Origin: Amycolatopsis deserti
GTDB lineage: Bacteria; Actinomycetota; Actinomycetes; Mycobacteriales; Pseudonocardiaceae
Assembly: GCF_014653945.1 (NCBI RefSeq)
Contig: NZ_BNAU01000001.1
Span: 434,001-498,000 of the forward strand
Direction: 5' to 3'
DNA: 64,000 nt
Every line of letters begins with the position of its first letter. Position 1 is the first letter of the stretch. The notes beneath the pieces are model-generated. The model searched no databases, had not been told where the DNA came from, and was given only the letters and a program-made list of their open reading frames with translations. A program made the position numbers and the translations under genes. Shown here piece after piece: positions 45,949 through 54,231 of this stretch.

Positions 45949-47147
45949 ATGTCGGTCGTGGCGGACGCCAGGGCGATGGCGGAGGACCTCATCCGGCTGC
46001 GGCGGGACCTGCACCGCGAGCCCGAGGTGGGCCTGCACCTGCCCCGCACGCAGGAGCGCGTGCTCGCGGCGCTGGACGGCCTGCCGCTGGAGATCACCAC
46101 CGGCCGCAGCTCGACCGCGGTCACCGCGGTGCTGCGCGGCGACGGTTCCGGCCGGGCCGTGCTGCTGCGCGCCGACATGGACGGCCTGCCCGTCCAGGAG
46201 GAGACGGGGCTGGACTACGCCTCGCGCGTCGAGGGCACCATGCACGCCTGCGGGCACGACCTGCACACCGCGATGCTCGCGGGCGCGGCCCGGCTGCTGT
46301 CCGATCGCCGCGACCGGCTGGGCGGCGACGTGGTGTTCATGTTCCAGCCGGGGGAGGAGGGCTGGGAGGGCGCGCGGGCCATGATCGACGAGGGCGTGCT
46401 CGACGCCGCCGGCCCGCGCGTGTCGGCCGCCTACGGGCTGCACGTGTTCTCCACCTTCGCGCCCGGGTTCGCCAGCCGCCCGGGCCCGATGCTGGCCGCC
46501 TCCGCGTCGTTCGCGGTCACCGTGCACGGCCGCGGCGGGCACGGCTCCGCCCCGCACCTGGCGCGCGACCCGGTGCCGGTGGCCGCCGAGATGATCACCG
46601 CCCTGCAGACGATGGTCACCCGCCGCTTCGACGTGTTCGACCCGGTCGTGCTCACCGTCGGCGTGGTCCAGGCCGGCTCCCGCAGCAACATCATCCCGGA
46701 GACCGCCCGGTTCGAGGCCACCGTCCGGACCTTCTCCCGCGACGCCGGGGAACGCGTCCGGGACGCCGCGGTCCGGCTCGTGCGGGGCCTCGCGCACGCC
46801 CACGACGTCGAGGTCGAGGCCGAATACCTGGAAGCCCGGCCCGCCACCGTCAACGACGCGGACGAGACGGCGTTCGCCTCGGCGGTCGTCCGCGAACCTT
46901 CGGCGACGACCGCTACGCCGGCATGCCCAACCCGATCGCCGGGGCCGAGGACTTCTCCCGGGTCCTCGCCGAGGTGCCCGGCTGTTTCCTCGCCCTCGGC
47001 GCGCTGCCGGCCGGCGCCGACCCGCGCCGGGCCGCGTTCAACCACAGCCCGCACGCCGTGTTCGACGACTCCGTGCTCGCCGACGGCGCGGCCCTGTTCA
47101 CCGAGCTGGCCCGGCGCCGGCTCGCGTCCGAAGGAGACCGACGATGA
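45949..47147 (+). pseudogene. M20 family amidohydrolase with a one-base frameshift
   Basis: The frame from ATG 45949 reads as an M20D metallopeptidase/amidohydrolase (hippurate or N-acyl-amino-acid hydrolase type). It has LRRDLHREPEVGLHL, LRADMDGLPVQEE, metal ligands in HACGHDLHTAM, FQPGEEGWEGA, and dimerisation-domain GRGGHGSAPHLARDP. At 46897-46899 it shifts. After VVRE the true continuation FGDDRYAGMPNPIAGAEDFSRVLAEVPGCFLALG is one base out of register and runs to TGA 47147. Correcting one missing base gives about 399 residues, the normal length. It may be a real mutation or a sequencing error. The MHS transporter start overlaps its stop. Confidence 0.8.
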
Positions 47148-48424
47148 CCGAAACCGCGCAGCGGGCCACCCGCACCGCCGCTCCCCGCCGCACCACCACG
47201 CTGATCGGCACCGGCCTCGGGCACGCGCTCGAGTGGTACGACTGGGGCATCTACGCGATCTTCGTGCCGTTCTTCGCCACGCAGTTCTTCGACCACACCA
47301 ACGAGTTCTCCGCGGTGCTGTCCAGCCTGGCGGTGTTCGCGGTCGGGTTCGTCGCGCGGCCGCTGGGCGGGCTGCTGTTCGGCTGGTTCGCCGACCGCGC
47401 CGGACGCCGGACCGCCATGTCGGTCACGGTCGCGACCATCGCGGCCGCCAGCTTCGTCATCGGCGTGGCCCCCACCTACGCCGCGATCGGGGCGTGGGCG
47501 TCGCTGATCCTGCTGCTCGCCCGGGTGGTGCAGGGCCTGGCCTGCGGCGGGGAACTGCCGTCCGCGCAGACCTACCTGTCCGAAATGGCGCCGGCGCGGC
47601 GGCGCGGGCTGTGGTCCAGCCTGATCTACATCGCCAGCGTCTTTGGCAACGCCGTCGGGGTGGTGCTCGGGCTCGTGCTCACCGTCGCGCTGACGCCGGA
47701 GCAGATGCAGTCCTTCGGCTGGCGCGTCCCGTTCCTGCTCGGCGGGGTGTTCGGGCTGATCGCGGTCTACCTGCGACGCAACCTCGCCGAGAGCGAGACG
47801 TTCACCGCGGCGCGGCGGGAGAAGGTGCGGCTGTGGCCGGCGATCGTCGCGCACCGCAGGCAGGCGCTGCAGGTGATCGGGCTGGCCGTCGGGTTCACCG
47901 TCGTCTACTACTCGTGGGTGATCGCCGCCCCGGCGTACGCGATCAGCTCCCTCCACATCGGATCGACCGCCGCCCTGTGGGCCGGGGTCGGCTCGGCGGT
48001 GATCCTGATGGTCACCATGCCGTTCTGGGGCATGCTGTCGGACCGGATCGGCCGCAAACCGGTGCTGCTGATCTCCACCCTCGGGTGCGCGGCGCTGCTG
48101 TTCCCGGTCCAGTTCCTCGTGCGCACCAGCGCGTGGCAGCTGTTCCTGGGCATGAGCCTGGCCGCGGTGTTCATCTCCGCCGGCGTGTCGATCCTGCCCG
48201 CGGTGTACGCGGAGATGTTCCCGACCGCGATCCGCGCGCTCGGGCTCGCGGTGCCCTATTCGATCGCCGTCGCGGCGTTCGGCGGCACCGCGCCGTATCT
48301 TCAGGCGTGGGCCGGCGCGGAGTTCGGCCGGTCCGCGTTCACCGGATACCTGGTCGTGCTGATGCTGGTGTCCAGTGCCGCCATCGCCACCCTGCCCGAG
48401 ACCCGAGCCAAGGAACTGAGCTGA
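47144..48424 (+). CDS. MFS transporter, MHS (metabolite:H+ symporter) family
   Basis: A 426-residue membrane protein with 12 hydrophobic segments. The MHS signatures are present: LGHALEWYDWGIYAIF in helix 1, RPLGGLLFGWFADRAGRRTAM, LLARVVQGLACGGELPSAQTYLSEMAP and RRRGLWSSL. Such carriers import small acids or amino-acid-like compounds with protons. ATG 47144 overlaps the M20 stop (ATGA). With the M20 hydrolase and the cyclase it forms a catabolic operon, so the imported compound is probably an N-acyl or aromatic amide. Confidence 0.92.
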   Translation: MTETAQRATRTAAPRRTTTLIGTGLGHALEWYDWGIYAIFVPFFATQFFDHTNEFSAVLSSLAVFAVGFVARPLGGLLFGWFADRAGRRTAMSVTVATIAAASFVIGVAPTYAAIGAWASLILLLARVVQGLACGGELPSAQTYLSEMAPARRRGLWSSLIYIASVFGNAVGVVLGLVLTVALTPEQMQSFGWRVPFLLGGVFGLIAVYLRRNLAESETFTAARREKVRLWPAIVAHRRQALQVIGLAVGFTVVYYSWVIAAPAYAISSLHIGSTAALWAGVGSAVILMVTMPFWGMLSDRIGRKPVLLISTLGCAALLFPVQFLVRTSAWQLFLGMSLAAVFISAGVSILPAVYAEMFPTAIRALGLAVPYSIAVAAFGGTAPYLQAWAGAEFGRSAFTGYLVVLMLVSSAAIATLPETRAKELS

Positions 48425-48428
48425 GCCC

Positions 48429-49217
48429 ATGTCCCTGCTGGACGCGCTGACCGCCGGTCACCACATCGCCGACCTGTCCCAGCCGCTGGAGAACGGCATG
48501 CCGTCCTCGCCCACGCATCCGGCGTTCCGGTTCGCGCTGGCCCAGCGGCACGGCGACGTGGTCCGCGAGGACGGCCTCACCGGCTCGCACGAGCTGATCG
48601 TGATGGGTGGGCACGTGGGCACCCACATGGACGCGGTCAGCCACGTCGCCGCGGACGGCGTCTTGCACGGCGGGGTGCCGGTGGCCGATGCGTTGGAGCG
48701 GGGACGCTACCGGGTCGGCGGCATCGAGGCGGTGCCGCCGATCCTGTGCCGCGGGGTGCTGTTCGACATCCCGCGGCTGCGGGGCGTGCCGCGGCTCGGG
48801 CCGGGGGAGGCGGTCACCGCCGAGGATCTCGCCCGGACCGGTCTCGAGCCGCGTGCCGGGGATGTCGCGCTGGTGCGGACCGGGTGGGCGCAGCTGTGGG
48901 ACCGGCCGGCGGACTACCTCGGCGGCCCGGGTGGTGTGCCGGGACTGGACGCGGGCGGCGCGCGGTGGCTGGCCGAGCGCGGGGTGCGCGCGGTCGGTGG
49001 CGACACGATCGCGCTGGAGCGGATCAGCCCGGAAGCCGGGCTGGGGCGGCTGCCGGTGCACCGGATCCTGTTGCAGGAGGCCGGGGTCAACATCATCGAG
49101 GTGATGAACCTGGAGGAGCCGGCGGCGGCCGGGGTGGACGAGTTCCTGTTCGTGTGCGCGCCGCTGCGGGTCGTCGGCGCGACTGGCGCGCCGGTGCGGC
49201 CGCTGGCAGTGTGGTGA
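48429..49217 (+). CDS. Cyclase family protein (kynurenine formamidase-like)
   Basis: A 262-residue metal-dependent hydrolase of the cyclase/KynB family. The metal motif HVGTHMDAVSH (HxGTHxDxPxH type) is near residue 61, preceded by DLSQPLENGMPSSPTHP. The C-terminal signature GGDTIALE and the final VDEFLFVCAPLRVVGATGAPVRPLA are typical. Members open lactams or formamides. The P in the metal motif is replaced by A (DAVSH), a common variant. It follows the MHS transporter by four bases and fits the idea of an aromatic amide catabolic operon. Confidence 0.88.
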   Translation: MSLLDALTAGHHIADLSQPLENGMPSSPTHPAFRFALAQRHGDVVREDGLTGSHELIVMGGHVGTHMDAVSHVAADGVLHGGVPVADALERGRYRVGGIEAVPPILCRGVLFDIPRLRGVPRLGPGEAVTAEDLARTGLEPRAGDVALVRTGWAQLWDRPADYLGGPGGVPGLDAGGARWLAERGVRAVGGDTIALERISPEAGLGRLPVHRILLQEAGVNIIEVMNLEEPAAAGVDEFLFVCAPLRVVGATGAPVRPLAVW

Positions 49218-49220
49218 CGC

Positions 49221-49757
49221 GTGGGTGATCAGCGGGACCGGATGCTCGCCGGGGAGCCGTATCGCGCCGACGATCCGGAGTTGCAGGCCGGGTTGCGCCG
49301 CGCGGCCGGGTTGCAGCGGCGGTTCAACGCGAGCGGGGACCCGGCGGTGCTGCGGGAGCTGCTGGGCTCGGTGGGGGAGGACGTCGAGGTGCGGCCGCCG
49401 CTGTACGTCGACTACGGCTCGCACATCACGATCGGGCCGCGCACGTTCCTCAACTACGGCGTGGTGCTGCTCGACGTCGCTCCGATCACGATCGGCGCGG
49501 ACGTGCAGATCGGCCCCGGGGTCCAGCTGCTGACCCCGACGCACCCGCTGGACCCGGAGCTGCGACGGGCGAAGTGGGAGGCCGGGAAGCCGGTGACGGT
49601 GCAGGACAACGTGTGGCTGGGCGGCGGGGTGATCGTGTGCCCGGGCGTGACGATCGGGGCGGACACCGTGGTCGGCGCGGGAGCCGTGGTGACGCGTGAC
49701 CTGCCGGCGGGCGTGGTGGCGGTGGGCAATCCGGCGCGGGTGGTGAAAACGCTCTGA
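49221..49757 (+). CDS. Maltose/galactoside O-acetyltransferase (left-handed beta-helix, Maa/LacA type)
   Basis: A 178-residue acetyltransferase. The N-terminal helix GDQRDRMLAGEPYRADDPELQAGL is the Maa/NodL signature. Hexapeptide repeats follow (ITIGPRTFLNYGVVLLD, ITIGADVQIGPGVQLLTPTHPLDP with the catalytic His, VWLGGGVIVCPGVTIGADTVVGAGAVVTRDLPAGVVAVGNPARV). It transfers acetyl from acetyl-CoA to a sugar hydroxyl. GTG 49221 starts four bases after the cyclase stop, so it ends the same operon, although its link to amide catabolism is unclear. Confidence 0.9.
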   Translation: MGDQRDRMLAGEPYRADDPELQAGLRRAAGLQRRFNASGDPAVLRELLGSVGEDVEVRPPLYVDYGSHITIGPRTFLNYGVVLLDVAPITIGADVQIGPGVQLLTPTHPLDPELRRAKWEAGKPVTVQDNVWLGGGVIVCPGVTIGADTVVGAGAVVTRDLPAGVVAVGNPARVVKTL

Positions 49758-49825
49758 GTCGTGTCGATCCGGCGCGTGGTGGTTCGACGTACCGGTATCA
49801 GGCACGAGGAGGAGGGACCGCGGCG

Positions 49826-50182
49826 ATGACCACCACGACACTGCTGAGCCGGATCGCTCTCGACGACGCGCTCGTCGCCGAGGACCACGCCGAGGAGAGC
49901 GGCTTCCTGGACCCGCTGGACCGGATCACCTGCCCGGTGCACCGCCGCTGGATCCACCAGTGCTGCCACAGCGACCTGCACGTCAGCCAGGTCAGCGGGC
50001 ACCGGTGGTGCCGTCCGTGCAAGCGGGCGCTGGAGGTGGCGGTCGACGAGGTGCTCGGCACGGTCACCCTGCGCTGCCCCAAGTGCGCCCGGGGAAGCCA
50101 CACCCGCGCCGACGCGCAACTGATCGCAGCCTGCGAAGCAAGCCTCGCCGCGGCGACCCGCATCGTGCGGCGCGCGGCCTGA
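49826..50182 (+). CDS. Cysteine/histidine-rich small protein, probable zinc-binding
   Basis: A 118-residue protein starting at ATG 49826. Cys and His pairs are spaced as CPVHRRWIHQCCHSD (residues about 36-50), WCRPCK (near 62) and RCPKC (near 84), suggesting two zinc-ribbon knuckles. Between them is a helix. The N-terminus MTTTTLLSRIALDDALVAEDHAEESGFLDPLD is acidic. I do not recognise a characterised family. Similar Cys-rich proteins occur in actinomycetes as regulatory or nucleic-acid-binding factors. It lies 68 bases after the acetyltransferase and is probably a separate unit. Confidence 0.65.
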   Translation: MTTTTLLSRIALDDALVAEDHAEESGFLDPLDRITCPVHRRWIHQCCHSDLHVSQVSGHRWCRPCKRALEVAVDEVLGTVTLRCPKCARGSHTRADAQLIAACEASLAAATRIVRRAA

Positions 50183-50370
50183 CCGATTCCGTTCGGCGGG
50201 GGCCACACCATCCGCAAACTCCACTAGGTCGAGTTGGCCGGTTACGCGGTCAAGCTCGGGTTGCCCGGTCTCCGAGACGCTGGAGATCTCGGCGCCCGCG
50301 GCCAAGAAGCGCGTCTCGCGGGGGCGGCGGGCGTTGGCGACCTCCTCGATCGCCCCCCTCGCCCGGGAAC

Positions 50371-50550
50371 CTGACGGACTGGCTGTCGCGATTGCTGCGG
50401 ATGCTGCCGGACCAGCAGCGGGAGATCGTCGTGCCGCGGGTGGTGGTCGGCCTGTCGGCGGAGGAGACCCCCCAGGTGGTCGGCTCGACGCGCGTTGCGC
50501 AGCACCGGGCTCTCGCGCACCTGCGCCGGGCGCTCGGGAAGGCACGCTAG
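50371..50550 (+). pseudogene. Remnant of an ECF sigma factor (region 4)
   Basis: The frame ending TAG at 50548-50550 reads LSRLLRMLPDQQREIVVPRVVVGLSAEETPQVVGSTRVAQHRALAHLRRALGKAR. This is a sigma-70 region 4 with the LSAEET helix and VAQHRALAHLRRAL recognition end, but four residues (PGAV position) are missing. There is no region 2 in the upstream 200 bases. It is a degraded fragment, independent of the intact sigJ at 43546. Confidence 0.7.
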
Positions 50551-50724
50551 CGCGCCGACCTCGCCCGCGGCCCGCCCGGCCACTCGGCCGGCCCGAGATC
50601 CGTCCCGGCCGGCCGGCTCCTCCTCGCCACCAGCCGGTTCGAGTCCACCACCTGGTCGGCCACGGTCGGCGGATCGCCGCTGGGCGGCGCCGCGAGCCGA
50701 TCGTGTTCGTGGCGGACAGGACCG

Positions 50725-50755
50725 TTGACAAAAGGCAGGTAAATACCTGCATAAT
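50725..50755 (+). promoter_or_regulatory. Promoter with overlapping ArsR-type operator palindrome
   Basis: A consensus -35 TTGACA lies at 50725-50730 and a -10-like CATAAT at 50750-50755. Between them is the 16-base palindrome GCAGGTAAATACCTGC (50735-50750). A repressor there would block RNA polymerase. Transcription would begin about seven bases after the -10, close to GTG 50763. Confidence 0.7.
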
Positions 50756-50762
50756 GGTCGGC

Positions 50763-51545
50763 GTGAGCGCGGAAGCGATGGACGCGGTGTTCAAGGCGCT
50801 GGCCGACCCCACCCGGCGGCTGCTGCTGGACCGCCTGCGGGAACAGAACGGCCAGACGCTGAGCCAGGTGTGCGAGCGGCTCGGCATGGCCCGCCAGTCG
50901 GCGACCCAGCACCTCGACGTCCTGGTGCGGGCCGGCCTCGTGACCGTCGTGCGCCGCGGGCGGCAACGGCTGCACTACCTCAACCCGGCGCCGATCCACG
51001 AGATCGAGCAGCGCTGGATCGCCGAGTTCGACAAGCCGCGGCTGCGCGCGCTCACCGCCATCAAAGCCCGAGCCGAGGAGTACGCCATGACCGTCCCCGA
51101 CTACGTCTACGTCACCTACATCCGTGCCAGCGCCGAACAGGTGTGGCACGCCCTCACCGACGCGGACCTCACCGCGCGGTACTGGGGGCACTCCAACGTC
51201 TCCGACTGGCAGCCCGGCTCGCCCTGGGAGCACCGCCGGGCGGACGGGTCCGGCGCGGTCGACGTCGTGGGGGAGGTGATCGAGTCCGAGCCCCCGACGC
51301 GCCTGGTCATCACGTTCGAGGACTCACCGCGGGAGTCGCGGGAGCCGTCGGTGGTCACCTTCCTCGTCGAACCGCACCAGGACATCGTGCGGCTCACCGT
51401 GACCCACGAAAAGCTGCCCAACCGGGAGATGCTCGACGGCATCTCCAGCGGGTGGCCCGCGGTGCTGGCGAACCTGAAGTCGCTGCTGGAGACCGGCGAC
51501 GTGCTGCCCCAGGCGCCGTGGGAGATGTCCGGAGCGCACGCGTGA
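50763..51545 (+). CDS. ArsR-type HTH fused to an AHSA1/SRPBCC domain
   Basis: A 260-residue two-domain protein. Residues 1-100 are a winged HTH (AVFKALADPTRRLLLDRLREQNGQTLSQVCERLGMARQSATQHLDVLVRAGLVTVVRRGRQRLHYLNP). Residues 105-250 are an AHSA1-like SRPBCC domain (YVTYIRASAEQVWHALTDADLTARYWGH; GWPAVLANLKSLLE). No metal-binding Cys of classic ArsR is seen, so it probably senses a small hydrophobic ligand. GTG 50763 is preferred over ATG 50754, because the latter overlaps the -10 element. A leaderless transcript is likely. It probably autoregulates and controls the downstream gene. Confidence 0.83.
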   Translation: MSAEAMDAVFKALADPTRRLLLDRLREQNGQTLSQVCERLGMARQSATQHLDVLVRAGLVTVVRRGRQRLHYLNPAPIHEIEQRWIAEFDKPRLRALTAIKARAEEYAMTVPDYVYVTYIRASAEQVWHALTDADLTARYWGHSNVSDWQPGSPWEHRRADGSGAVDVVGEVIESEPPTRLVITFEDSPRESREPSVVTFLVEPHQDIVRLTVTHEKLPNREMLDGISSGWPAVLANLKSLLETGDVLPQAPWEMSGAHA

Positions 51546-52003
51546 TCCCGGCGCTGCGAGACGCCTACCGCGGCCTGCTCGACGCCGCCGCCGGTGAATT
51601 CGCCGAGCCGCCCGCCGGCGAGTGGACCGCGGACGAGGTCCTGGCGCACGTCTCGATCATCGACGCCGTCACGCTCGCCGCGGTGTCCGCGGTCGCCGCG
51701 GGCGAGAACACGACCTACGACAACCGCATCGCGCAGGACGGCTGGACGCTGGCGCGGGTGAGCGCGCTGGCCGGCGGACGCGCGGGGCTCCGGGAGCGCA
51801 TCCGGCTCCAGGGCGAGGCGCTGTGCACGCTGGCCTCCTCGCTGAGCGAGGCCGAACTCGACACCCCGGTTCCGGCGCGGCTGCTGTCCGGCGGAACGGT
51901 CCTGGTCGACGAGCCGCTGCCGCTGCGGGACCTGCTCACCGGCCTGGCCGGGAGCGAGCTGCCAGGGCACACCCGGCAACTGCTCGCCCTCCGGCCGGGC
52001 TGA
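51542..52003 (+). CDS. DinB/maleylpyruvate isomerase-like four-helix protein
   Basis: A 153-residue protein. GTG 51542 overlaps the previous TGA, so translation is coupled. The text PALRDAYRGLLDAAAGEFAEPPAGEWTADEVLAHVSIIDAVTLAAV resembles the first helices of DinB/mycothiol-dependent isomerase-like proteins, with a metal-type His in EVLAHVS. The other metal His residues are not obvious (a later GHTRQLLALRPG is at the C-terminus). A thiol-dependent transferase or a binding protein is possible. It probably works with the fusion regulator on the same ligand. Confidence 0.6.
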   Translation: MIPALRDAYRGLLDAAAGEFAEPPAGEWTADEVLAHVSIIDAVTLAAVSAVAAGENTTYDNRIAQDGWTLARVSALAGGRAGLRERIRLQGEALCTLASSLSEAELDTPVPARLLSGGTVLVDEPLPLRDLLTGLAGSELPGHTRQLLALRPG

Positions 52004-52064
52004 CCGCGCGCCCGCTCTGTGGGACGGCTACCACCGGAGCGCGGAACTCCCGCATGATCTCCGC

Positions 52065-52271
52065 GTGGTGACACGAATCCTCCGCGCGCTCGCTCGCGCA
52101 CTCGCCGGTGTCGGTCAGGCGATGGCCCCGGCCGGGGCGCACGATTCCGGCTTCGCGTTGCCCCGGATGGACTACCCGCCGGTGGGCCATCCGGCGGACC
52201 GGCTCACCGAGCCGCTGTCCGCGCGGGAACGGCAGGCCTTCCACGTGCTGACCGCGGATCTGGCGCTGTGA
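52065..52271 (+). CDS. Small protein resembling the actinobacterial DUF6059 family
   Basis: A 68-residue frame from GTG 52065. The end PPVGHPADRLTEPLSARERQAFHVLTADL has the P-P-x-G-H-P ... P-L-[ST]-x-E-[ER] pattern I associate with small actinobacterial DUF6059-type proteins. The N-terminus RILRALARALAGVGQAM is amphipathic. It overlaps the sulfite oxidase start by four bases, which supports translation of both. The role is unknown. Confidence 0.5.
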   Translation: MVTRILRALARALAGVGQAMAPAGAHDSGFALPRMDYPPVGHPADRLTEPLSARERQAFHVLTADLAL

Positions 52272-53425
52272 CCGGGCCGGTGCGGCGCCGGACGGTGCTC
52301 GGCCTGGCGGGAATCGCCGCCGCCGGTCCGTTGTGGACGACCGCGGCCGCGGCGGCCGACACTCCGATCGTGAAACCGCTGCCCCCGGAGGACTTCACCC
52401 TGCTCGGCACCAACGCCGAAATGCGGTGGGACTCCCCGCACCCGGTCGGCGACATCGTGCCGGTGTCGCGGTTCTTCGTGCGCAACCACACCGCCACGCC
52501 CCGCCTGGACGCGCGCACGTGGCGGCTGGAGGTGTCCGGTGACGGGCTGCGCGGCGGGCCGGTCACCTTCACCTACGACGATCTGCTGCGCCTGCCGTCG
52601 CAGACGATCACGGCGGCGATCGAGTGCGCCGGCAACGGGCGCGGGTTCTTCACCTCCCAGCAGGGGCAAACCGTGGCAGGCACGGCGTGGCGGCTCGGCG
52701 CGATCGGGGTGGCCCGGTGGCGCGGCGTCCCGCTGGCGACGCTGCTGCACCGCGCCGGACTCGCCCGCGACGCGGTCGACGTGCTGCCGGAAGGGCTGGA
52801 CGCGGACTACGTCACCGGCGGGGTGAACCTGGGCCGCGTGCGGCGGCCGCTGCCCATCGGCAAGGCGCTCGACGACGTACTGGTCGCCTACGAGATGAAC
52901 GGCGAACCGCTGCCGCCGGACCACGGGTTCCCGGCGCGGCTGGTGGTGCCCGGCTGGATCGGCATCGCTTCCATCAAGTGGCTGGGCCGGATCCAGGTCT
53001 CCCGCACCCCGCTCGACTCGCCGTGGGACACCCAGTACTACCGGCTCACCGGGCCGGGCTACCCGGCCGAAGGGCAGCTGCTGACGCGGCAGAACACCAA
53101 GAGCGTGTTCGAACTGCCGTGGGGCGCCACGCTCGCGCCGCGCCGGGAGCACGTGCTGCGCGGCCGGTCCTGGTCCGGCACCGGCGGCATCCGGCGCGTC
53201 GAGGTCAGCACCGACGACGGCCGCACCTGGCGGACGGCCACGTTCACCGGCAGCGGCCGTGGATGGCAGCGGTGGACGCTGCGGTGGCGCCCGGAACCGG
53301 GCGAGCACACCCTCCGGGCGCGCGCGGTGGACCGGTTCGGCGTGGTCCAGCCGGACGTCGAGCCGTACAACACGCAGGGCTACCTGTTCGGCGCGGTGGT
53401 GCGGCATCCGGTGACCGTGCGCTAG
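52268..53425 (+). CDS. Sulfite oxidase-family molybdopterin enzyme, Tat-exported
   Basis: A 385-residue enzyme with a twin-arginine signal (RRRTVLGLAGIAAAGPLW). The molybdenum-liganding Cys is in AAIECAGNGRGFF near residue 120. The Moco domain continues to GYPAEGQLLTRQNTKSVFE, and a dimerisation domain follows (GGIRRVEVSTDDGRTWRTA). It should oxidise sulfite or a related oxyanion in the periplasm-like space outside the membrane, with an unidentified electron acceptor. GTG 52268 overlaps the preceding small gene. No cytochrome gene is adjacent. Confidence 0.9.
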   Translation: MTGPVRRRTVLGLAGIAAAGPLWTTAAAAADTPIVKPLPPEDFTLLGTNAEMRWDSPHPVGDIVPVSRFFVRNHTATPRLDARTWRLEVSGDGLRGGPVTFTYDDLLRLPSQTITAAIECAGNGRGFFTSQQGQTVAGTAWRLGAIGVARWRGVPLATLLHRAGLARDAVDVLPEGLDADYVTGGVNLGRVRRPLPIGKALDDVLVAYEMNGEPLPPDHGFPARLVVPGWIGIASIKWLGRIQVSRTPLDSPWDTQYYRLTGPGYPAEGQLLTRQNTKSVFELPWGATLAPRREHVLRGRSWSGTGGIRRVEVSTDDGRTWRTATFTGSGRGWQRWTLRWRPEPGEHTLRARAVDRFGVVQPDVEPYNTQGYLFGAVVRHPVTVR

Positions 53426-53988
53426 GGATTCCGTTCGAAGACGAGAGCCGCGTCCTCCGGGGAGCGGGCCCTCGTGGTGATGGTGACGGGGCAGCCCAGC
53501 ACACCGGACAGTTCCTCGCCCAGCCCGGCGACCTCCGCCGCCCGCGCGCCGGGCCGGACCGCGACGACCAGGTCGAGGCCGGAGTCAGCTCGGTCGCCGG
53601 AGCCGGGCAGCCACGCGCGCGTGACCGGGTAGCGGGCCAGGACTTCCCGGGCGCTCCGGTGGTAGCGCGCCAGAAGTTCGCTGGGCCGCAACGTGTTCAC
53701 CAGATCCGTCGCCAGGCGGAACCCCGCCGCGTGCAGCAGTCGTTCCAGCATGGCGACCGATGGCTGCCGCCGGCCGGCCTCGATCGTCGCCACCGTGGAC
53801 TGCGGCACGCCCGCCAGCCGTGCCAGTTCCCGTTGCGACAGCCGCCGCCGCGCTCGCGCGGCCGCCAGCAACCGCGCCGCCGTACCGCCCGTGGCGGTGA
53901 CTGCGGATCCGCTCTCGATTCCCTCGCTGTTCGTGGTCGCTCCGCCACCCATTTCCCAGCACATTGTCAGGCGATTATCCGTGACCAT
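53422..53988 (-). CDS. XRE-family HTH protein with a nucleotidyltransferase-like C-terminal domain
   Basis: A 188-residue protein. The HTH is LLAAARARRRLSQRELARLAGVPQSTVATIEAGRRQPSVAMLERLLHAAGFRL. The C-terminal part (VTRAWLPGSGDRADSGLDLVVAVRPGARAAEVAGLGEELSGVLGCPVTI) resembles a MNT-type nucleotidyltransferase with SGLDLVV in place of the GSxxxxxxDxDL active site. It could be an antitoxin-like or autonomous regulator. No toxin gene is adjacent. Start choice is uncertain (53988 or 53952). Its stop overlaps the sulfite oxidase stop on the other strand. Confidence 0.7.
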   Translation of the reverse strand: MVTDNRLTMCWEMGGGATTNSEGIESGSAVTATGGTAARLLAAARARRRLSQRELARLAGVPQSTVATIEAGRRQPSVAMLERLLHAAGFRLATDLVNTLRPSELLARYHRSAREVLARYPVTRAWLPGSGDRADSGLDLVVAVRPGARAAEVAGLGEELSGVLGCPVTITTRARSPEDAALVFERNP

Positions 53989-54107
53989 TTCGCCGCGTGC
54001 ACGGAACCCGCGGGTTGAACCCCGTCTTGACGCGGCAGTAGGAAAACAGTGGGGAGATCTTCTGACCGGAACGCGGCGTGGAAATTGATTTTCGGGCGCC
54101 GCTCACC

Positions 54108-54133
54108 GTTTTCTCCGCCACGCCGCGGGGTAG
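54108..54133 (+). promoter_or_regulatory. General stress sigma (SigB/SigF-type) promoter-like sequence before the gas vesicle cluster
   Basis: GTTTTC at 54108-54113 and GGGTAG at 54128-54133 are separated as in the actinobacterial SigB/SigF consensus GTTT-N14-17-GGGTA (16 bases between GTTT and GGGTA). It is about 100 bases before the first gas vesicle gene. It would make the cluster part of an osmotic or stationary-phase stress response. Confidence 0.55.
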
Positions 54134-54231
54134 CTCAGTGCCGGTACATCCTGCTCGCCCCGAGGTGTTCGGGGGGTGGCGCGTGGGTTGTCGGAAGAAC
54201 TCGCCAATCGCCTGAGTCAGGAGGACAACGA

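Larger units (their letters stand above)
50183..50762. other. 580-base stretch without an intact gene
   Basis: This holds the sigma-factor remnant (50371-50550), then about 170 bases of low-signal sequence, then the ArsR operator/promoter (50725-50755). The part at 50200-50370 does not translate into anything recognisable on either strand. Confidence 0.6.

Noticed and set aside
45949..48450. An 833-residue frame joining the M20 hydrolase to sequence across the MHS transporter
   Set aside because: The part after 46900 is the out-of-frame reading of the M20 end and of the transporter gene. It is a product of the frameshift, not a fusion protein.
50754..50756. ATG 50754 as the start of the ArsR-SRPBCC gene
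   Set aside because: It overlaps the likely -10 element. GTG 50763 fits the expected transcription start, and the family's N-terminus begins after it.
53422..53988. Toxin-antitoxin pair
   Set aside because: The HTH/nucleotidyltransferase-like protein has no adjacent partner gene; both neighbours are unrelated enzymes or the gas vesicle operon.
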